Source: G020354785 sp964534745
Lineage (GTDB): Bacteria; Bacteroidota; Bacteroidia; Bacteroidales; UBA10428
Reading direction: 5' to 3'
NCBI GenBank assembly: GCA_964534745.1
Contig: CAZHQW010000015.1
Location: 1 to 56,082, forward strand
DNA: 56,082 bases
The notes under the pieces were generated by a model, which was given only the letters and a program-made list of their open reading frames with translations, was not told where the DNA came from and did not search any database. Each line of letters starts with the position of its first letter. The stretch's first letter is position 1. The position numbers and the translations under genes were made by a program. This document shows positions 43,788-52,360 of this stretch, piece by piece.

Positions 43788-46700
43788 CTATTTTTTTAAG
43801 GTACTTTTTTCGCTCTTCCTGAAAAGTGATTTGACGTATCTTTTCCATAATTCGCCGAGGTTATTGAATTCTTCCTTGAACACCACCCCTACACCCTGGG
43901 TATATGGAGACAGTTCAGTAAGGAGCTTGTCATTTGAATGGTTATATGCTTTAAGCCGCAGCTTTTCAGTTATTTTATAGTCGACGTCAAAATCACCTAC
44001 AATATTATTCGAAGATTCGGCAGTGGCATTGGTGGTAACATCAACATTCCCGTTAATGCTGAGCCTGTCATTTAACAGCTGTGTTGACAACGCCAGCTCC
44101 ACTTCATCGTTGGTCATCTGGTCATCGAAGCCAGGGCGGTAATTTACCCTTATGTCATAATCGCTGCTTATCTGAGACAGCCAGTTGCTGAGCTGGTTTG
44201 ACAGAAATTCGCTGGCATTGACACCCGCAACATTTGAATAGCTCGACAAAGGTAAAACCTGTTCATTATTCTTGGGCATGAACCTGTTTAATACGAGCAG
44301 TGATATGAACTGCTTATTCAGTTCCTCTTCAGTATTTATTTCATTATTCACCAGTGCTCTTGTCTCATCATCAAGCGACGGCAGATAAATATTATATTTA
44401 ATATTCGGCTTCATAAGCTTGTCTGTCATAAGCAGCTGGCAGTAAACGGTTGTCTTTCGCCTGTAAGCGCTCTCCCCGTTACCTGTTCCGGCTTCCTCGC
44501 CCGGCAGCTCCGTGCCAAACAAATCGTAAAGAGATGCTTTTGTCGGATATATGGCTTTAATATCTATATATGCATCCAGGGGATCACCGTTCCATCTTAT
44601 AATACCGTTGTCAATATTAAACTTCCTGTTAATAACATTCTGCATTGTAAACAAATAATCGCCCTCCTCAATATGATACTCACCAAAGATATTAAACTTG
44701 CCCAGTGTGTTGACCTGCAAATTAAGATTGCCATATCCCCTGCCTTTTATAATATCGCCAACCTTTGGATCGAAAATAAGCTGTACCTCTGCATCAGGCG
44801 TAACCTCAAGATCCACATTCAGATTTAGGGCTGACAGGTCGACTTTATATTCCCTTGCATCATCCTCAACCTTTCCTGCCGTGTCTTCATAAAGGAAAGT
44901 CACAAAATTATATTGCGATATCTCACTTTCATCAGACAGGGGAATATAGAACTTTGTATTTTTGTCAGTACGCACTCCAGCATCAATTATTACATCTTGG
45001 GGCGCCCCCTTTAATGTTACAAATCCCGTGGCAAAAGCAGTCCCATAAAAAAGAGTATTATCCGACTGTGTAGTGTTCAGGAATAACAGGTTCTCAGCGT
45101 CAATCTTAAGGTTAAAATTGAAATCCCTCAGATAACTGCTTTGAATAATACCGTTTAAATAGGCAAAGTTGCCGTAGATGTCAATGAGCTTTATATTGCT
45201 GAAGAATATATTGTTATTAATTATTTTTATCCGGTCCGTAAAGTTATACCTGGTGTTAAGATAACTGATAGTAAATGCAGTTTTCTGGAATTTCAGATCC
45301 CCGTTAAGTATTGGTTCCGATATATTTCCAGCCAGAGACAGATTGCCTGATGCTATACCCCGGCAATCGGCAAAAACAGCTTGCAAGTATGGATTTATTA
45401 TATCCAGGCGCAGCTTATTCATTTCAATATCAATTTTAAGTTTACCTTCATCCTTTGGAAAATAATCGCCACTTATTGCTATTGTATTCAGCTGTCCACG
45501 TTTTGCTACTGCATCAATACTAATTGACTTTTTATCGTTATTCCAGGCTGAGTTTATTATTGTATGTCCCAGCCTTTCATCATTAATAACCAGTGTGTCA
45601 ACAGCAAGTCTTGAATAAAACACGGGATTACTGTAAAAATTTGAAACTTCGGCATTACCGTTAAGTATGCCTTTTATTTCCATGCCCTCGGACCTGGTAA
45701 AAATATTTATATTTCCCAGGTTGAAGTTGTTAAATTCCATTACAATTTTATCAGCCGGTTTTGAAGATATCTTACCATCGAGCTTGAGAGACTGGTCATT
45801 ATGACTTACTTTAAAATTGTCCACAAGGATACTTGTGCTGTCAATGAGTATCTGACATCTGTTAATATTCCATAATGTATCAGTAGTTATAATTTCTGTG
45901 GGAAGGATATTTAAAGATATAAGCGGTGATTTGTGGCCGGGTTCTTTTATAAACCTTGTTACCGCCTTGATTATACCTTTATAAAGTACAGTATCCCAGT
46001 TATTCCAGCGGATCATAAGATTAACACTGTCATTGCTTATATCCGAGTAAATAGTAAAATTCTCGAGATTTATCTTGTCTTTTGCTGTCAGGCTCTGGCT
46101 GCCCGAAACAACAGAAAATATACTGTCATTCGACTGGCAGTTGAAATACACATTTTTCCATATATTCCCGAAAAATTCAAGCCTGGGCGACTGAATAAAC
46201 AAAGACAGGTTATTTATATCAGGATCAAATCTCCCTTTAAATACAGTGTTCTCTGCAATATAATACTGAGGCAAAAAGTATTCAAAAATAGGCTTGGTTT
46301 TCTTAAAATTGACAGTGAAATGGAATCCGTTCCTAAACTCATCAATCATAGCAGATTCTGAATTAACAAAAGAGGGGAGGTATGAGTAGATAAACCTGTT
46401 CAGTGATTCCCTGACCTGGGCTAACTGGTAGCTTCCGTATATGTCAGCGTCAAGAATATCCGAGCGTATCACAAGTGAATTGGAATCTTCGTTGTTCTTT
46501 GCATAAACGCTGAAATCATATATCTGGATCTGTTTGTCCTTTTTTGTCAGAAGGGAGTTAAGCAATGTTACCTCACCGTTCAGGTTGTCAATTGAACTGC
46601 CCTGAACATTGGCCCTTATAAAAAATGAGACCATATTCACCGAGTCTTTCCTGTCAAAATTAAGGGCGAATAAATTGGCGCGTGAAACATTTGCTGTAAA

Positions 46701-48245
46701 ATCAACATCATAAATATCACTTGAAAAATCAACAATACCCATAAATTCAAGATTTACATTCGGGTCATTTATAATTATCGAACCGTTATAGGTTTTATCG
46801 GACAGGATGCCTGACAGTTTTATATTCTGGTATTTATATTTCTTGATCTCAAGACTGTTAATAATACCATTGATCTCTGCATTTATTGTTTTTCCGGAAC
46901 AGCTGTATCCGTCAGCTATAACATTGAGAGTGACCATTCCTATATTTTTTTCATTGCCCAGAAGTTTTCCTATGTTGAATTGTTCAGCCTTTAACTGTCC
47001 CTTGAATGTGAAATAATTATTGGTGTCGGGTTTAAATGACAGGTCTGTAAAAATTTTTCCAAGGTTGGATTTCATATCCCCGTACGCTACAAAATCATCT
47101 ATAAATCCGGTAAACTTCCCCTTATAACTGATGTCTGTCAGTTCCTTAAATCCTTTTGAAAGGTCAAAATTGACGCCTCCCGGTAGTTTAAGGGATGCCA
47201 GGTCACTGACCGTGGTTCTGAATTTTTCAAGATTTATGTAAAGGAAGGTTTCTTTAAAATCAGGCAAACCGTTTGAATTAAATTCACAGGTAATCTCTGA
47301 ATTTTCCCCGTAGCTAATATTAATATTCCTGCCCTTGAGATTACTTATATGACCTTTAATCTCACCTGACAGATTAAGCTGCTGTGCTGAACTCCCTATG
47401 CCGGGGGCAAAAAAAGCAAGATCACTAAGATTAAGCTCTGAAGGGTATAGCAAAATGTCAAGCCTGACCTTATCATAAAGCACAGACTTATCAAAATCCT
47501 TAAAACTGTCAAACCTTAATATTATCTTCTCCGCAAGTATTTTAGACAACTGTGTTTTTATGATCACGCTCTTAAAATCAAGATGGCTTTTACATATGCT
47601 TGTTTTGGAATAAAGATTTTCGACTTCAAATCCGCTATGATCCCTGAAGCTCAATGATTTAATTACGAAGTTTACCGTATCGGCATCCTTACTCAGCCTT
47701 CTGATGTTAGTATTGAAATCTGCCAGCACCAGATTTGAGAAGTCAATACCTTCCTTTCCTTTATCTGAATTATCAAGGATAAGGGCGAATTTACTGTCCT
47801 TAATTTTTATGTTCCTGATAGTCAGAACCCTGGCCGGACTGGTTGTATCTTTTCTGCTTATAGCATCAATAATAAATGTCAGATTTAATGTGCCTGCTGA
47901 ATCTCTGGCAAGGCGAAATGTAGCATTGTCGAGAGTAAGCGTATTCACAGGTATGCGTTTTTTGCCGGGCCATTTCAGTATCGAGGCACTGACCCTGTCA
48001 GCATACAACAGAGTGTCGTGATTTAAATCCTCAATATAAAACTTGTTCAGCCTGACCTTGTTAAAGAATGTTATGTCAACAGATTCAATTGTGAAACGTG
48101 TCTTGAGATTTTCAGAAATTACCTCACTGATCTTCTTTGCCACGTATGTCTGGATCCTCGAGTTCTGAAGGAGAATAAAGCAGCATGAAAGCAATACTAT
48201 TATTACCAGGAAGACTATGAATAATATTTTAATTATCTTTTTAAT
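43788..48245 (-). CDS. tamB: TamB-like translocation and assembly module protein
   Basis: A very large (about 1485-residue) periplasm-spanning protein. An N-terminal helix is followed by long repetitive beta structure (AsmA/TamB-like, bridging inner and outer membranes) and a C-terminal DUF490/TamB domain, seen in GYGNLNLQVNTLGKFNIFGEY and INGNVDVTTN. The family moves phospholipids and assists outer-membrane protein assembly. The first ATG/GTG/TTG codon of the frame is TTG 48194, which would cut the helix in half. The frame is open upstream to a TAA at 48258-48260 with no standard start. The residues from an ATT at 48243-48245 read KKIIKILFIVFLVIIVLLSC, a complete signal anchor, so I propose ATT as the start. 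tsaD is divergent. Confidence 0.85.
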   Translation of the reverse strand: MKKIIKILFIVFLVIIVLLSCCFILLQNSRIQTYVAKKISEVISENLKTRFTIESVDITFFNKVRLNKFYIEDLNHDTLLYADRVSASILKWPGKKRIPVNTLTLDNATFRLARDSAGTLNLTFIIDAISRKDTTSPARVLTIRNIKIKDSKFALILDNSDKGKEGIDFSNLVLADFNTNIRRLSKDADTVNFVIKSLSFRDHSGFEVENLYSKTSICKSHLDFKSVIIKTQLSKILAEKIILRFDSFKDFDKSVLYDKVRLDILLYPSELNLSDLAFFAPGIGSSAQQLNLSGEIKGHISNLKGRNINISYGENSEITCEFNSNGLPDFKETFLYINLEKFRTTVSDLASLKLPGGVNFDLSKGFKELTDISYKGKFTGFIDDFVAYGDMKSNLGKIFTDLSFKPDTNNYFTFKGQLKAEQFNIGKLLGNEKNIGMVTLNVIADGYSCSGKTINAEINGIINSLEIKKYKYQNIKLSGILSDKTYNGSIIINDPNVNLEFMGIVDFSSDIYDVDFTANVSRANLFALNFDRKDSVNMVSFFIRANVQGSSIDNLNGEVTLLNSLLTKKDKQIQIYDFSVYAKNNEDSNSLVIRSDILDADIYGSYQLAQVRESLNRFIYSYLPSFVNSESAMIDEFRNGFHFTVNFKKTKPIFEYFLPQYYIAENTVFKGRFDPDINNLSLFIQSPRLEFFGNIWKNVYFNCQSNDSIFSVVSGSQSLTAKDKINLENFTIYSDISNDSVNLMIRWNNWDTVLYKGIIKAVTRFIKEPGHKSPLISLNILPTEIITTDTLWNINRCQILIDSTSILVDNFKVSHNDQSLKLDGKISSKPADKIVMEFNNFNLGNINIFTRSEGMEIKGILNGNAEVSNFYSNPVFYSRLAVDTLVINDERLGHTIINSAWNNDKKSISIDAVAKRGQLNTIAISGDYFPKDEGKLKIDIEMNKLRLDIINPYLQAVFADCRGIASGNLSLAGNISEPILNGDLKFQKTAFTISYLNTRYNFTDRIKIINNNIFFSNIKLIDIYGNFAYLNGIIQSSYLRDFNFNLKIDAENLLFLNTTQSDNTLFYGTAFATGFVTLKGAPQDVIIDAGVRTDKNTKFYIPLSDESEISQYNFVTFLYEDTAGKVEDDAREYKVDLSALNLNVDLEVTPDAEVQLIFDPKVGDIIKGRGYGNLNLQVNTLGKFNIFGEYHIEEGDYLFTMQNVINRKFNIDNGIIRWNGDPLDAYIDIKAIYPTKASLYDLFGTELPGEEAGTGNGESAYRRKTTVYCQLLMTDKLMKPNIKYNIYLPSLDDETRALVNNEINTEEELNKQFISLLVLNRFMPKNNEQVLPLSSYSNVAGVNASEFLSNQLSNWLSQISSDYDIRVNYRPGFDDQMTNDEVELALSTQLLNDRLSINGNVDVTTNATAESSNNIVGDFDVDYKITEKLRLKAYNHSNDKLLTELSPYTQGVGVVFKEEFNNLGELWKRYVKSLFRKSEKSTLKK

Positions 48246-48319
48246 ACCTTTGGGCTTTTATATTTCTGAACGCAAAAAAAATAAAAAAAGTTTAATAATT
48301 TACAATATTAATTAAATTA

Positions 48320-49339
48320 ATGATTACTACCATCTTAGGAATTGAAACTTCATGCGATGACACTGCTGCTGCGTTAGTTGAAAACGGATATATTTTATCA
48401 AATGTAATTGCCGGACAGGATGTACACAAATGGTATGGAGGAGTTATTCCTGAACTTGCTTCAAGGGCACACCAGCAAAATATTATCCCGGTTGTTGAAA
48501 AGGCTCTCTCAGAAGCGGGGAAAACAAAGGATGACATAAGTGCCGTTGCATTTACCAGGGGACCCGGATTAATGGGTGCGCTTCTTGTGGGCACATCCTT
48601 TGCAAAAGGTCTTTCACTGTCTCTAAACATTCCCTTAATCGGGGTAAACCATCTGCATGCCCATATATTGTCAAATTTTATAATCAGGAAGAATGAAAAT
48701 AAAAGCCTCCCGGTATTTCCCTTCCTGTGCCTCCTTGTTTCAGGAGGCCATACACAGCTGGTAATTGTGACAGATTACCTCGAGATGGAACTTATCGGAC
48801 AATCTTTTGATGATGCTGCAGGCGAAGCATTCGATAAATGTGCAAAAGTAATAGGATTGCCATATCCTGGCGGACCCTATATAGATAAGCATGCAAAAAA
48901 CGGGAATCCCCTTGCCTACAGACTCAGTAAACCCGACATCAGGAATTACGATTTCAGCTTCAGCGGCTTAAAGACTGCTTTTCTCTATTTCATCAGGGAC
49001 AGGATAAAAGAAGACGGGGAATTCATATCAAATAATCTGAATGATATCTGTGCGTCCATCCAGAATTCAATTATTACTATACTTCTTGATAAGCTTATAA
49101 AAGCATCGGAAGAACAGGGTATTAAAGAGATAGCTATAGCAGGCGGAGTATCGGCAAACTCTGAGCTTCGGCAGCGTATAATTGATGAAGGGAGAAAAAG
49201 TAACTGGAATGTTTATATCCCTGAATTTGAATATTCAACCGATAATGCGGCTATGATTGCCGTAACAGGATACTATAAATACCTGGGCCGCAAGTATTCA
49301 AACCATGATGTCACACCTTCAGCCAGGCTGAAAATATAA
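48320..49339 (+). CDS. tsaD: tRNA threonylcarbamoyladenosine transferase TsaD
   Basis: A 339-residue ASKHA-fold enzyme that transfers the threonylcarbamoyl group to A37 of ANN-decoding tRNAs (t6A), with TsaB, TsaC and TsaE encoded elsewhere. It has GIETSCDDTAAALV, the metal ligands His111 and His115 in NHLHAH, SGGHTQLV, and NAAMIAVTGYYK near the end. Length and start are standard. It is divergent from tamB; the 218 bp after it are AT-rich with no gene. MtaB, also in this window, modifies the product further. Confidence 0.96.
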   Translation: MITTILGIETSCDDTAAALVENGYILSNVIAGQDVHKWYGGVIPELASRAHQQNIIPVVEKALSEAGKTKDDISAVAFTRGPGLMGALLVGTSFAKGLSLSLNIPLIGVNHLHAHILSNFIIRKNENKSLPVFPFLCLLVSGGHTQLVIVTDYLEMELIGQSFDDAAGEAFDKCAKVIGLPYPGGPYIDKHAKNGNPLAYRLSKPDIRNYDFSFSGLKTAFLYFIRDRIKEDGEFISNNLNDICASIQNSIITILLDKLIKASEEQGIKEIAIAGGVSANSELRQRIIDEGRKSNWNVYIPEFEYSTDNAAMIAVTGYYKYLGRKYSNHDVTPSARLKI

Positions 49340-49557
49340 TTTATATAATTTTATTAACAATAGTGGCCAATAATCCCCAACATCTTTAAATTATTTTAAA
49401 ATAGGCGCTTATTGTTTTTAATATTATTGTTATTGTTGAAACTATTTAACATTTTCACAAATAGAAAATATTATTTTTAATATAAATTTGTTATTATTGT
49501 TAACTATTTAATCGACTTGAATTGTTTTCATTATAAATTCTTTCTATTATTAATTTC

Positions 49558-49932
49558 ATGGATAATCTGCTAATTGAAAGCACAAAAAAGACACCTGAAG
49601 TATCTTTCAATGTTGACGGGAGGATAAAAATTAGCGGAAGGTCAATACCTGAAGATGCAACAAAATTTTACGATGATCTGTATGAATGGATCTTTCATTA
49701 TTGCCAGCATCCACCTGAATCCACAACTGTTGATATAGAACTTGAATATTTTAATAGCGGCTCCTCGAAAGCTATTTTGCACATACTGAGAGCGCTGGTA
49801 GATGTATCTAAAAAGGGCCATAAGATCACTATAAACTGGTACTATGAAGAGGGTGACGACGATATCATGGAAAGAGGAGAATATTATGAATCAATCCTGG
49901 AGACCAAGTTCAACTTCATCGAAACAGAATAA
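49558..49932 (+). CDS. DUF1987/SiaC-family protein
   Basis: A 124-residue protein with the DUF1987 pattern: TPEVSFNVDGRIKISGRSIP, then FYDDLYEWI, ELEYFNSGSSKAILHILR and ITINWYYEEGDDDIMERGEYYE. SiaC, the studied member in Pseudomonas aeruginosa, is phosphorylated on a Thr in the equivalent of the FNSGSSK stretch by kinase SiaB, dephosphorylated by SiaA, and binds a diguanylate cyclase. Here Ser or the NSGSS cluster would be the phosphorylation site. No SiaA, SiaB or GGDEF protein is adjacent, so the partners lie elsewhere if they exist. Confidence 0.82.
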   Translation: MDNLLIESTKKTPEVSFNVDGRIKISGRSIPEDATKFYDDLYEWIFHYCQHPPESTTVDIELEYFNSGSSKAILHILRALVDVSKKGHKITINWYYEEGDDDIMERGEYYESILETKFNFIETE

Positions 49933-50018
49933 TAATCAATATCTTCCCCGGTATATTACTTGAATAATTTATACTTCATTTGCTATATCACCCGTTAAAA
50001 AATAAGCTGATTATATAT

Positions 50019-50843
50019 ATGGGAAAATTGAAAATCTTGCTATCATTAACGTTAGGTGTGGCTGCCGTCAACGTGCTATACGCCCAGTACGAAGAATGCT
50101 CGATAAGGAACAGGGCATTTGAAAGCGGCGAAGAAATTACATATACCGTATCCTATAACTGGTTTATTATATGGACAGAGGTTGGAGAAGTAACATTCAG
50201 GGTAAATGAAACCAGTATTTTTAATAAGCCTTGCCTGCACCTGTCCGGTTCCGGAACAACCTACAGCAGCTGGGACTGGTTTTTTAAGGTACGTGACAGG
50301 TACGAGTCATGGGTCCATCCTGTGACATTAAAACCCTACTTTTTTATCCGTGACGTAAATGAAGGGGGATACAAATTCAGATATAAATATATTTTTAACA
50401 GGAGCAGGGGATATGCCCTGACAAGTTATAAAAGGCCAGGAAAACCCGAAAAATTAGATACCATTGATATTACTGAGTGCACTTTTGATATGGTATCAAT
50501 ATCTTATTATTCAAGGAATATAGATTATACAAAATACAAACCCGGCGACACGATACCGGTTACAATCCTGCTGGATAATATCCTTGAGAATATCTACTTC
50601 AGGTACCAGGGGATAGAAAACATCAGGATAAGGCGTTTTGGAGAATTTGAATGTATTAAATTCAGCGTCTTCCTTGTAGCAGGATCTGTTTTTAAGGGTG
50701 GCGAATATATGAGCATATGGGTTACCAATGATAAAAACCGTATACCCTTATATGCTGAATCTCCCATCCTTGTCGGGTCAATCAAAGCCAGGATAAGCTC
50801 CATAGAAGGACATAAATATGCCCTGACATCAAGAATCAGATAG
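50019..50843 (+). CDS. DUF3108 exported protein
   Basis: A 274-residue exported protein with signal peptide MGKLKILLSLTLGVAAVNVLYAQ. The mature part begins with EECSIRNRAFESGEEITYTV, followed by alternating beta strands (VGEVTFRVNET, YESWVHPVTLKPYFFIRD, MSIWVTNDKNRIPLYAE), the pattern of DUF3108 proteins. The function of the family is unknown; a single-domain beta-barrel or lipocalin-like fold is likely. I chose the ATG at 50019 over the one at 49980 because it begins the signal peptide. It stands between the SiaC-like gene and the rnf cluster. Confidence 0.8.
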   Translation: MGKLKILLSLTLGVAAVNVLYAQYEECSIRNRAFESGEEITYTVSYNWFIIWTEVGEVTFRVNETSIFNKPCLHLSGSGTTYSSWDWFFKVRDRYESWVHPVTLKPYFFIRDVNEGGYKFRYKYIFNRSRGYALTSYKRPGKPEKLDTIDITECTFDMVSISYYSRNIDYTKYKPGDTIPVTILLDNILENIYFRYQGIENIRIRRFGEFECIKFSVFLVAGSVFKGGEYMSIWVTNDKNRIPLYAESPILVGSIKARISSIEGHKYALTSRIR

Positions 50844-50959
50844 CTTCACCTATGAATGAAAAAACTACTTTTTGTTCGAGTATATCAGGCATATTATTTA
50901 TATTCATCCTAAATTATTTAAAAAATGTTTAAAAGCAATCTTCCTTGTGATAACATGTA

Positions 50960-50967
50960 TAATTTTG
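50960..50967 (+). promoter_or_regulatory. candidate -7 box of the rnf operon
   Basis: TAATTTTG is a full match to TAnnTTTG, 28 bp before the rseC ATG at 50995. No good -33 TTTG is visible at the expected distance. Confidence 0.45.
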
Positions 50968-50994
50968 TATTTTTTCTTTGAAATCTGAAATAAG

Positions 50995-51423
50995 ATGAAT
51001 GCTAATGATTGTATAGAGCAGAAAGGAATTATTGAAGATATTTCAGACAGCAAAATTAAAATAAGAGTCCAGCCATTGTCAGCCTGCGACAATTGTCAGG
51101 CCAAATCATTATGTAATATAAAAGACAACAGGGACAACCTTATCGAACTTACCGATAAATCAGGCAGCTTTTCAGTTGGTGATACAGTAAATTTAATGAT
51201 TGAAAAATCAGCGGGTTACAAAGCTTTGTTGCTAAGCTACCTGCTGCCCTTAATTATTGTTCTGGTTTCTATTGTTGTTTTTCTCGTAACCGGATTCAGC
51301 GAAATAATAGCCGGAACGGCTTCATTGCTGATGCTTGTACCATACTATTTGATCCTGTATTCTCTCAGGCATATTATAAAGAAAAAAATAAAAATTAGCT
51401 TTACCAAAGGCCAGCCCTTATGA
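50995..51423 (+). CDS. rseC: RseC family protein (SoxR-reducing/Rnf-associated)
   Basis: A 142-residue membrane protein. An N-terminal cytoplasmic part carries CDNCQAKSLC (three cysteines plus a nearby Asp, likely an iron-sulfur or metal site), followed by two hydrophobic helices (LLSYLLPLIIVLVSIVVFLV and ASLLMLVPYYLILYSL). RseC-family proteins are encoded with Rnf or Rsx complexes, and in E. coli with the SoxR-reducing system. It is the first gene of this rnf operon and overlaps rnfB by 4 bp (ATGA). Confidence 0.85.
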   Translation: MNANDCIEQKGIIEDISDSKIKIRVQPLSACDNCQAKSLCNIKDNRDNLIELTDKSGSFSVGDTVNLMIEKSAGYKALLLSYLLPLIIVLVSIVVFLVTGFSEIIAGTASLLMLVPYYLILYSLRHIIKKKIKISFTKGQPL

Positions 51424-52322
51424 GTTCGATTTTTTTATATACTGTCATTTCTCTGACTGCACTGGGATTAGCATCGGCTCTTATTCTATTTCTTGTAGCC
51501 CAGAGATTTAAGGTACATGAAGATCCACGTATATCGGAAGTTGAGGAAGAGCTGCCAGCAGCAAATTGCGGGGGCTGCGGCTTCCCGGGTTGCAGGAACT
51601 TTGCCGAAGCCCTGGTTAAATCGGAGGATTTTGAAGGACTGTACTGTCCGGTTGGCGGAAACGAGACAATGAACAGGATAGCTGAGCTCCTGGGCAAGGT
51701 TGCAGTGGCACAGGAACCCAGGGTAGCTGTCCTCAGATGCAATGGTACCTGCGAATACAGGCCGAGAACAAACAGGTATGACGGCTCTCAGACATGCTCA
51801 ATTGCTGCTGCGCTTTACGGGGGAGATAAGGCATGTGAATACGGATGCCTGGGCTATGGCGACTGCGTTGAGGTATGCAAGTTTGATGCACTGCATATGG
51901 ATAAGGAAACGGGACTGCCGGTGGTGACTGACGAGAATTGCACCGCATGCGGTGCCTGCGTTAAGGAGTGTCCGAGGAACCTTTTTGAGCTGCGTAAAAG
52001 AAATAAAAAAGACAGGAAGATATACGTCGCCTGCATGAACGTGGATAAAGGCGGTCCTGCCAGGAAGAGCTGCTCGGTGGCCTGCATTGGCTGCTTTAAG
52101 TGTTTTAATGTCTGCCCCTGGGAGGCCATAACAATGAGTAATAACCTTGCATTTATAGATTCTGAAAAATGCAGGCTTTGCCGTAAATGTGCACCTGAAT
52201 GTCCGACAAACAGTATTATCGAAACAGGGTTTCCGCCGAAAAAGGAAAAAACCGAAGAAGAAGGGACAGGACAGACAACGGTGGTAACAGATAATAATAC
52301 GGAAAAGGATAAAAATGATTAG
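51420..52322 (+). CDS. rnfB: Rnf complex subunit RnfB
   Basis: A 300-residue iron-sulfur subunit that receives electrons from ferredoxin. One N-terminal membrane helix is followed by the Rnf-specific cluster motif NCGGCGFPGCRNFAEA and YCPVGG. Further ferredoxin-type clusters follow: CEYGCLGYGDCVEVCKFDAL, CTACGACVKECP, CIGCFKCFNVCP and CRLCRKCAPECP. The tail is low-complexity and charged (EKTEEEGTGQ...). It overlaps rseC by 4 bp and precedes rnfC by about 40 bp. A long multi-cluster RnfB is typical of anaerobes. Confidence 0.95.
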   Translation: MSSIFLYTVISLTALGLASALILFLVAQRFKVHEDPRISEVEEELPAANCGGCGFPGCRNFAEALVKSEDFEGLYCPVGGNETMNRIAELLGKVAVAQEPRVAVLRCNGTCEYRPRTNRYDGSQTCSIAAALYGGDKACEYGCLGYGDCVEVCKFDALHMDKETGLPVVTDENCTACGACVKECPRNLFELRKRNKKDRKIYVACMNVDKGGPARKSCSVACIGCFKCFNVCPWEAITMSNNLAFIDSEKCRLCRKCAPECPTNSIIETGFPPKKEKTEEEGTGQTTVVTDNNTEKDKND

Positions 52323-52360
52323 AATACTATATCGGGAATTTGTTTAAAGCTGAAGCTGAA

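Noticed and set aside
43777..43791. Perfect palindrome ATAGTTA-T-TAACTAT at the tamB stop codon, with Ts after it
   Set aside because: The T-run is on the plus strand, where no gene needs ending. On the minus strand it is followed by As, so it is not a tamB terminator.
49340..49557. Imperfect direct repeats (ATTGTT...ACTATTTAA) between tsaD and the SiaC-like gene
   Set aside because: The copies differ by an indel and several bases, and the tract is almost all A/T, so the similarity is likely compositional.
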